This document shows positions 1 to 4,393 of a DNA stretch of 8,133 bases, piece after piece. The stretch covers positions 712-8,844 of the forward strand of contig DKXC01000054.1 in assembly GCA_002492045.1 (NCBI GenBank), given 5' to 3'. The notes under the pieces are model-generated. The model was not told the origin of the DNA. It did no database searches and saw only the letters and a list, made by a program, of their open reading frames with translations. Source of the DNA: Micrococcaceae bacterium UBA7136 (lineage in GTDB: Bacteria; Actinomycetota; Actinomycetes; Actinomycetales; Micrococcaceae). A program made the translations under genes and the position numbers. The number at the start of each line of letters is the position of its first letter. The stretch's first letter is position 1.

Positions 1-57
1 CCCCCCCGCCACAAGCGCACCACCCCGGTCACTATCCTGGACTCCTGGTGGCAGTAG
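1..57 (+). CDS. C-terminal end of an unidentified protein (partial)
   Basis: An open frame enters at base 1 and ends at TAG (55-57). It encodes 18 residues, PPRHKRTTPVTILDSWWQ, a basic patch followed by a hydrophobic tail ending in Trp-Trp-Gln. The start lies outside the window. The tail is too short to assign to a family. The main support is position: it would end 15 bases before the stop codon of the convergent PAP2 gene, a normal actinobacterial spacing, and the other two forward frames give less protein-like peptides. It could still be non-coding. Confidence 0.4.
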   Translation, partial: PPRHKRTTPVTILDSWWQ

Positions 58-72
58 CCCCCAAGCCTCTCG

Positions 73-798
73 CTAAGCCCCGGCGGCTGGGCCTGCGGGG
101 CTGGGGCCTCCACGTCTAGCCGGATAGAAACGCCAGACCAGCAGGTGAACCAGGGCTGCCAGGGCAGACCCTAAGGCCAGCCCAGCTATAACATCCGTAC
201 CCCAGTGGACGCCCACATAGAGACGGCTAGCAGCCACCGCTAGAGCCAGCAGGCCCAGCAAGAAAAAGACTAGCCTGCGGCCGCCCCTGGACAGGGCCGG
301 GTATGCGGTCAGGGCCAGAGCCAGGCAGAAGGCTGCTGTACTAGTGGCATGGCCGGAAGGGAAAGAAAAAGTGTGCTCCTCGACCAGGCGCAAGTCCAGT
401 GGCGGCCGGGGCCGGTCAGTCAGGTTCTTGATGAGGCTAACCGTTAGGGGTGAGATGATCATGGTTCCACCCAGAGTCAGCAGGGGCCAAAAAGACCGGT
501 AGTAGAAGCAGAAAAAACCCACTGCCACTAGCACATATGCCACCATAGGCATAGTATTAAAAGACTGGGTAAAGGCAATCACCCAGGGGCTGAACCCCAC
601 CTGCCGGGCATCCACAAAGCCCCGCCAACCCCCCTGATCAAAAGCATTAACCGGGCTGGCCAGGTTCAGCAACCAAAGAGGCAGAAAAACAGCCAAACCA
701 GCCAGCACCAGAGCCAGAAGACGGGAAGGTGCAGGAGTAGGCAGAAGCTGCCCCTTGCCTTCTAGCTCCTGACCGGCCAGTGAAGAATCCTCTTTCAT
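73..798 (-). CDS. PAP2-family membrane phosphatase
   Basis: A 241-residue integral membrane phosphatase of the PAP2 / type 2 phosphatidic acid phosphatase superfamily. All three signature blocks are present: KX6RP at K124-R131-P132, PSGH at 147-150, and SRX5HX3D at S191-R192, H198 and D202. H150 and H198 are the expected catalytic histidines. Hydrophobic segments lie near 27-47, 70-98, 103-123, 153-166, 174-190 and 203-223, matching the usual six-helix fold with an active site on the outer face. Likely substrates are undecaprenyl pyrophosphate (BcrC-like) or phosphatidyl phosphates; sequence alone does not decide. A TTG at 828 would add 10 residues, but I prefer the ATG at 798: it has an AGGGGG just upstream, overlapping the TAG of the aminopeptidase gene, while no ribosome site precedes the TTG. 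The gap to that gene is 7 bases, so translational coupling is likely. The tail after residue 225 is rich in Pro, Gly and Ala. Confidence 0.9.
   Translation of the reverse strand: MKEDSSLAGQELEGKGQLLPTPAPSRLLALVLAGLAVFLPLWLLNLASPVNAFDQGGWRGFVDARQVGFSPWVIAFTQSFNTMPMVAYVLVAVGFFCFYYRSFWPLLTLGGTMIISPLTVSLIKNLTDRPRPPLDLRLVEEHTFSFPSGHATSTAAFCLALALTAYPALSRGGRRLVFFLLGLLALAVAASRLYVGVHWGTDVIAGLALGSALAALVHLLVWRFYPARRGGPSPAGPAAGA
76..102. terminator. Weak stem-loop between convergent gene ends
   Basis: AGCCCCG (76-82) pairs perfectly with CGGGGCT (96-102) around a 13-base loop. It lies in the last codons of the PAP2 gene, just past the stop of the plus-strand gene ending at 57. Neither side is followed by a T run, so an intrinsic terminator is only possible. 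GC-rich genomes form such stems by chance. Confidence 0.25.
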
Positions 799-801
799 CG
801 T

Positions 802-807
802 CCCCCT
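802..807 (-). promoter_or_regulatory. Ribosome binding site of the PAP2 gene, overlapping a stop codon
   Basis: On the minus strand the sequence reads TAGGGGGACGATG. AGGGGG lies 3 bases before the ATG, and its first two bases are the end of the TAG that stops the upstream aminopeptidase gene. This arrangement decides the start in favour of the ATG at 798 and suggests re-initiation by the same ribosome. The spacing is shorter than ideal. Confidence 0.5.
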
Positions 808-2119
808 AGAGGCTGTAGAAGCCCTCAATAGCCCGGGTCAGATAGACCATATCGGCCACAGCCGTCAGCTCCCGGGCCGAATGCATAGACAGCAGGCCAA
901 CCCCCACGTCAACCGTCCGCATACCCAGGCGGGTAGCCGTCAGCGGGCCAATGGTAGAGCCACAGGGCACATTATTGTTAGACACAAAAGTCTGATAAGG
1001 CACACCAGCCAGGGCACAGGCCTGGGCAAAAATCCCGGCCCCCACCGCATCCGTGGCGTAACGCTGATTAGCGTTAATCTTGAGCAGGGGACCACCACCG
1101 GGCTGGGGCTGGACGGCCGGGTCATGGTGGCCCGGGTAGTTAGGGTGCAGCAGGTGACCGGCATCCGACGACAAGCAGACCGACCGAGCCAGAGAACTAC
1201 GGTAATCCTCTGGAGTCTCACCCCGGGCCTGGGACAGACGCACCAGGACGTCCTCAAGGAAGGGGCCGCAGGCACCCGAGCGGGACTCCGAACCAATCTC
1301 CTCATGGTCAAAAGCCGCCAGCATCAGAGTCTGCTCCCGGTCGCTAGCAGCCCCCTGGGCACAGCGCAGCAGGGCCTGAAGCCCAGCATGAACAGAAGAA
1401 AGATTATCCAGGCGTCCGGCCGCAAAAAGCTCACCCCGGGGCCCAAAACGACAGGGCTCCTGGCTATCAGCAAAAACCAGGTCGTAGCCAACAATAGCCT
1501 CAGGATCAAGAGGGCCACCCTCAACCTGCCGGGCCAAGAAATCCAGCAGATCCTGCTCAGACTCCCCAAAACCCCAGACCGGGTACAGGTTAGCCTGCTT
1601 ATCCAGCTTCAAACCATTATTGGCATCCCGATCCAGGTGGATAGCCAGCTGAGGAATCCGGGCCAGCGGGCCAGTAGCCACCAAGGCAGTCTGCAACTGC
1701 CCCTCACGCAGGAAGGTCAGGCGGCCAGCCAGCCGTAGCTCCCGATCCAGCCAAGAATTAAGCAGGGGGCCACCATAGACCTCAACCCCGATCTTCTGCC
1801 AGGCCCCCGTCGACCGAGAAGCCTTAGGCTTGACCTTGAAAGAAGGAGAATCAGTGTGGGCACCAAGAACCCGGTAGCCCCGGTGCTGCTGGGTACCCAA
1901 CCAGGCCAGAATAGCCCCGTCCCGCAGCACATAGTGAGGACCCACAGCAACCTCAGGGCCCCAGGTCTCTTCCTCATCCAGACGGCTAAAACCAGCCTCT
2001 TCTAGGCGCTGAGCCACCTGCTGGGCGGCATGAAAAGAAGAAGGAGAAGCCGAAATAAAATCAGCTAAATCCTGGATATAAGAATCTTCTGACAAAGAGC
2101 TAAAAGGCTGGGCATTCAT
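806..2119 (-). CDS. apeB: M18 family aspartyl aminopeptidase
   Basis: A 437-residue cytosolic metallo-aminopeptidase of family M18, which removes N-terminal acidic residues from peptides with two metal ions. The length is typical of the family. Metal and catalytic motifs occur in order: GAHTDSP with H88, GRLDN with bridging D238, DHEEIGS with general base E273 and ligand E274, SSDAGH with D319, and SMHSARE with H413 near the C-terminus. NNNVPCGSTIGP (381-392) is the conserved substrate-side loop. No signal peptide is seen, which fits a cytosolic enzyme. The ATG start is preceded by a G-rich stretch (GGGGG, 2 bases away), a poor ribosome site, so coupling or a slightly different start cannot be excluded. 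It is third in a minus-strand cluster, 54 bases after the CPBP protease gene and 7 bases before the PAP2 gene. The family is secure; the symbol is the usual bacterial name, given by homology. Confidence 0.95.
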   Translation of the reverse strand: MNAQPFSSLSEDSYIQDLADFISASPSSFHAAQQVAQRLEEAGFSRLDEEETWGPEVAVGPHYVLRDGAILAWLGTQQHRGYRVLGAHTDSPSFKVKPKASRSTGAWQKIGVEVYGGPLLNSWLDRELRLAGRLTFLREGQLQTALVATGPLARIPQLAIHLDRDANNGLKLDKQANLYPVWGFGESEQDLLDFLARQVEGGPLDPEAIVGYDLVFADSQEPCRFGPRGELFAAGRLDNLSSVHAGLQALLRCAQGAASDREQTLMLAAFDHEEIGSESRSGACGPFLEDVLVRLSQARGETPEDYRSSLARSVCLSSDAGHLLHPNYPGHHDPAVQPQPGGGPLLKINANQRYATDAVGAGIFAQACALAGVPYQTFVSNNNVPCGSTIGPLTATRLGMRTVDVGVGLLSMHSARELTAVADMVYLTRAIEGFYSL

Positions 2120-2173
2120 GGCCCCCAGTCTAGCCCAGGGCCCCGCACCCCGGCCAGAAAACAGCCCCCAACC

Positions 2174-3115
2174 CTAAAACCGCTGCAGGCGGGTCTGCTG
2201 AACCTTCAAACGCTGAGCCAAAGCCACCACAGCCAGCAGGTAGACCAGCTGAGTCAGCAAAGAAGAAACAAAGATGAGGGGGGTCTCAACTTCCTGTGAG
2301 AAGGGATCAGAAGCACCCAAGGCACCCAGCAGAAGAGCCAGAAGATTATTGACCACATGCAAGGCAATAGCGGCCTCTAGGCCACCCGTACGCCAGGTAA
2401 TATAACCGGTCACCAAACCCACCAGCAGAATCGACAGCTGAGCCCAGAGAGAATAAGTATGACCCAGCATAAAAAGCGGGGCAGGCAGCACAATAGCCCA
2501 GACCGGATTCTTCAACCAGCGTCCCAAGGCCTGCATAAGATAACCCCGGAATACCAGCTCCTCAGCATAAGCCTGCAAAGGGACCACCAGCAAAATCAAA
2601 ACCAGCATCATGGTCAGTTGCGACCCCATCAAGGCAGGATCCAGCTGATAGCTGGCCCCCAGCAAAAAATCAAAGAGCAAGGGTATAAGCGCAATCAAGA
2701 CCGCCGCCAGGCCCAGGCAGGTAGCCAACCAGCGCCAGCGCATCCGACCAGCCACAGAATTAATGAGCCCCCAAGGACGCGGCCCCACCACCAGACGGGC
2801 CAGCAGCAAGGCAGGGAACATGAGGGTTACTGGCAGAAAAACCAGCAAGAAAACGCTGGGACTAGAAAAGTGATCCACCTGAGATTCTGTATCCAAAGCC
2901 AGCAAAAGCTGAGCAGGATCCCGCCCCAAAGCTGGATCAAAACCAGCCGTTACAGCCAGAGTCAAAAAGGCTAGCAAGAGAATATTCAGCAGCAGGTAGG
3001 CCAATAGGCCAATACCCAGCTCTGCCAGAGGCTTCCACCAGCGAGGACGAGGGTCAGCCAAATCTATGCGGTGATACCAGATACGCTGAGGTTTTTGAGT
3101 GTTTTGGCTAGTCAT
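2174..3115 (-). CDS. CPBP (CAAX-like) intramembrane metalloprotease
   Basis: A 313-residue polytopic membrane protein of the CPBP / Abi / Rce1-like glutamic protease family. The three active-site blocks are present: EELVFR (E185, E186, R190), FMLGH (F215, H219) and HVVNN (H253, N257). About eight hydrophobic segments are visible, near 33-57, 87-110, 128-150, 165-181, 203-219, 226-241, 246-267 and 278-300. The N-terminal 30 residues are basic and probably cytoplasmic. Bacterial members cleave within or next to membranes; some process bacteriocins, confer self-immunity or cleave regulators. The substrate here is unknown, and no bacteriocin or CAAX-type protein is in the window. The start ATG lies only 2 bases after the stop of the upstream small membrane protein, with AGGAG 8 bases away inside that gene, so co-translation is expected. 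The next gene, the M18 peptidase, could trim released peptides; that is inference. Confidence 0.92.
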   Translation of the reverse strand: MTSQNTQKPQRIWYHRIDLADPRPRWWKPLAELGIGLLAYLLLNILLLAFLTLAVTAGFDPALGRDPAQLLLALDTESQVDHFSSPSVFLLVFLPVTLMFPALLLARLVVGPRPWGLINSVAGRMRWRWLATCLGLAAVLIALIPLLFDFLLGASYQLDPALMGSQLTMMLVLILLVVPLQAYAEELVFRGYLMQALGRWLKNPVWAIVLPAPLFMLGHTYSLWAQLSILLVGLVTGYITWRTGGLEAAIALHVVNNLLALLLGALGASDPFSQEVETPLIFVSSLLTQLVYLLAVVALAQRLKVQQTRLQRF

Positions 3116-3117
3116 CC

Positions 3118-3591
3118 CTAATTCTCCTTCCCTTCCTGCTGAGGCTCACCCTGCTTAACTACCGCAACTAGCTGGTGGGAACGCTCAGGCCCCCGACGAC
3201 GCCCAGTCACCCGCCTAGATAGACTCTCGGGCTTCTTTCCTTCTGGTCGCCGCGGGGCCCAAAGGATCAGCAGGGCCAGATTGACCACCTGCAAGCCCAA
3301 AGCCAGGTAGACCAGCAGGGACGAAGGGTAGAAGTAGTAGATAGAGGCCGCCATACCGGCTAGGGTCAAACCCAGTAAAAGTAGGGCCAGCATGAGCAGG
3401 GCTAAGGCAGCTGGCGACCGTCGCTCTTCTAACCGCTGACGCCAGCCCAGATAAAGGGCCATGAGGGCAAAGAGAATAGCGAAGAAGGTCTGCCCAGAAA
3501 AAACCATGCTGTCAGAGCTATAGCGGAAAATCGCAAGAGCCTGGATGACAGCCGTAGCAGCAAGCAGAAAAGTGGCAGCGAGAGATTTCAC
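3118..3591 (-). CDS. Small four-helix membrane protein of unknown function
   Basis: A 157-residue protein I do not recognise. Hydrophobic segments lie near 3-22, 31-49, 60-84 and 90-111, followed by a strongly charged tail of about 45 residues (112-157) with basic clusters such as RRVTGRRR and an acidic end. Segment 1 could be a signal anchor, so three or four helices are possible. The positive-inside rule puts the basic tail, and the RQRLEERR loop (51-58), in the cytoplasm. The start is a GTG (3589-3591) with AGGGG only 2 bases upstream; spacing is tight and I see no better nearby start. It is the first gene of the minus-strand cluster and ends 2 bases before the CPBP protease, so it may be a partner or substrate of that protease. 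No catalytic motif is visible. Confidence 0.75.
   Translation of the reverse strand: MKSLAATFLLAATAVIQALAIFRYSSDSMVFSGQTFFAILFALMALYLGWRQRLEERRSPAALALLMLALLLLGLTLAGMAASIYYFYPSSLLVYLALGLQVVNLALLILWAPRRPEGKKPESLSRRVTGRRRGPERSHQLVAVVKQGEPQQEGKEN
3124..3128 (-). promoter_or_regulatory. Ribosome binding site of the CPBP protease gene
   Basis: AGGAG on the minus strand, 8 bases before the ATG at 3115, lies within the last codons of the preceding gene. It fixes the CPBP start and supports translation from one shared transcript. Confidence 0.75.
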
Positions 3592-3622
3592 TTCCCCTAC
3601 TCTACCGTCTCAGGTCCCTAGA

Positions 3623-3628
3623 TATGGT
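3623..3628 (+). promoter_or_regulatory. Possible -10 box for the lytic transglycosylase gene
   Basis: TATGGT fits the actinobacterial TAnnnT -10 pattern and lies in the short divergent region 3592-3686. Transcription would begin near 3635, leaving a leader of about 50 bases before the ATG at 3687. No convincing -35 is seen about 17 bases upstream. I could not identify a clear promoter for the minus-strand cluster, which must also start near here. Confidence 0.3.
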
Positions 3629-3686
3629 GTAAGTGACTCTTCTGTGGGCTACCTGCTCTGAGGAGGCTTACAGTAGGCTTGTGCTC

Positions 3687-4304
3687 ATGGCCCCAGAAAC
3701 TCAACCCGCCCCACCCCTCAAGCGCGCCCTAGCGCTTCTGGGCGTTCACTGGCAGGTTCTTTCCTCTGCTCTTCTACTGGGTGCAGGTGTCTGGGGATTA
3801 GCAGAAACCTACCCGGACTACTGCGGTCAAACTGAGCTAACTTACGCCCCCACCGAGCTGCGGGACGACCTGGAAGCAGCCGCCCAGGTGGCTGGCTTCT
3901 CACCTGGCCTCTTGGCTGCCCAGCTAGAGACCGAATCAGCCTGGAAGGCCCAGGCGCAGTCCTCTGCCGGAGCCTTGGGGCTGGCACAGTTTACCCTAGA
4001 CACCTGGGATATATGGGGCAAGGGGAATATACTCAGCCCCGAAGATTCCATTGCCGCCCAAGGACGCTACCTGGCCTACTTGAGCGAGCGCCTAGCTCCC
4101 CTGGTAGACGACCAGCGTCCTCTGCTAGACCTAGTACTGGCCGGCTATAACGCCGGGCCGGGTGCTGTAGAAATCCATGAGGGCGTCCCACCCTATTTTG
4201 AGACCCAAAACTATGTTGCCCGCATTAAGGAACTAGCTGGCGACAAATACTCCCTGACCTGCCACCCCTCCCAAGATTTCCGCCAGGCCGTTCTGGTGCG
4301 CTAA
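3687..4304 (+). CDS. Membrane-anchored lytic transglycosylase, SLT domain
   Basis: A 205-residue protein with one N-terminal membrane segment (about 14-38) and an outward-facing SLT / goose-lysozyme-like domain (about 60-185). It should cut the MurNAc-GlcNAc bond of peptidoglycan non-hydrolytically. Family motifs: ES with probable catalytic glutamate E83, SSAGALGLAQF (92-102), AGYNAGPGAV (152-161) and ETQNYV (172-177). C46 and C192 could form a disulfide flanking the domain. There is no LysM or other wall-binding module, so it is a minimal enzyme. The frame opens at a GTG at 3633, but that start would precede the predicted transcription start. I choose ATG 3687, with a weak AGTAGG 9 bases upstream; GTG 3681 is an alternative. 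A strong AGGAGG (3661-3666) sits too far from either. It stands alone between the divergent cluster and the nitrite reductase. The family is secure; the physiological role is not. Confidence 0.88.
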   Translation: MAPETQPAPPLKRALALLGVHWQVLSSALLLGAGVWGLAETYPDYCGQTELTYAPTELRDDLEAAAQVAGFSPGLLAAQLETESAWKAQAQSSAGALGLAQFTLDTWDIWGKGNILSPEDSIAAQGRYLAYLSERLAPLVDDQRPLLDLVLAGYNAGPGAVEIHEGVPPYFETQNYVARIKELAGDKYSLTCHPSQDFRQAVLVR

Positions 4305-4306
4305 AA

Positions 4307-4341
4307 GCCCCTGCCCTCCAAGGTATGCAGGCGGGGGTTCT
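4307..4341 (+). terminator. Probable intrinsic terminator after the transglycosylase
   Basis: CCCCTGCC (4308-4315) pairs along its full length with GGCGGGGG (4330-4337), with one U-G pair, around a 14-base loop. Four A residues precede it (4303-4306) and TTCT follows. It starts 3 bases after the TAA stop. The T run is short, as is common in GC-rich genomes. It lies upstream of the nitrite reductase promoter and would insulate it. An in-frame ATG at 4325 lies in its loop and is not a believable start for the next gene. Confidence 0.65.
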
Positions 4342-4353
4342 GTCTACCCAGCT

Positions 4354-4362
4354 TGCTATAAT
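4354..4362 (+). promoter_or_regulatory. Extended -10 promoter of the nitrite reductase gene
   Basis: TGCTATAAT is a perfect extended -10 (TGn plus consensus TATAAT at 4357-4362). The region about 17 bases upstream has no good -35, which an extended -10 can tolerate. Transcription would start near 4369, giving a leader of about 25 bases. This is the best-looking promoter in the window. Confidence 0.7.
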
Positions 4363-4373
4363 CAGCATTACGC

Positions 4374-4386
4374 ATACAAGTTTTGG
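4374..4386 (+). promoter_or_regulatory. Candidate operator in the nitrite reductase leader (copy 1)
   Basis: ATACAAGTTTTGG matches ATACATGTTTTGG upstream of the cupin gene (7306-7318) at 12 of 13 positions. Here it lies just downstream of the predicted transcription start and runs into the ribosome site, a position typical of repressor binding. The binding protein is unknown; it does not match the FNR consensus I remember. Confidence 0.4.
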
Positions 4387-4393
4387 AGTAGAG

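Noticed and set aside
881..1738. A 285-codon plus-strand open frame inside the aminopeptidase gene
   Set aside because: It is entirely antisense to a secure M18 gene, rich in Gln, Arg, Thr and Pro with no domain or ribosome site; long antisense frames are expected in GC-rich genes.
2120..2173. Terminator or promoter in the 54-base gap between the CPBP and aminopeptidase genes
   Set aside because: It is G/C-rich with small palindromes such as GGGCCC but no stable stem with a T run and no clear -10 box.
2459..2974. A 171-codon plus-strand open frame inside the CPBP protease gene
   Set aside because: Antisense to the protease, extremely rich in Gln, His and Arg, which is the typical mirror of Leu-rich membrane helices; no initiation signals.
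4325..4393. Upstream start for the nitrite reductase at ATG 4325, adding 23 residues
   Set aside because: The ATG lies in the loop of the terminator hairpin and before the predicted promoter, while ATG 4394 has its own GGAG at good spacing.
4354..4393. FNR- or NsrR-type binding palindrome upstream of the nitrite reductase
   Set aside because: I looked for TTGAT-N4-ATCAA and similar dyads and found none; only the unassigned 13-bp element shared with the cupin region.
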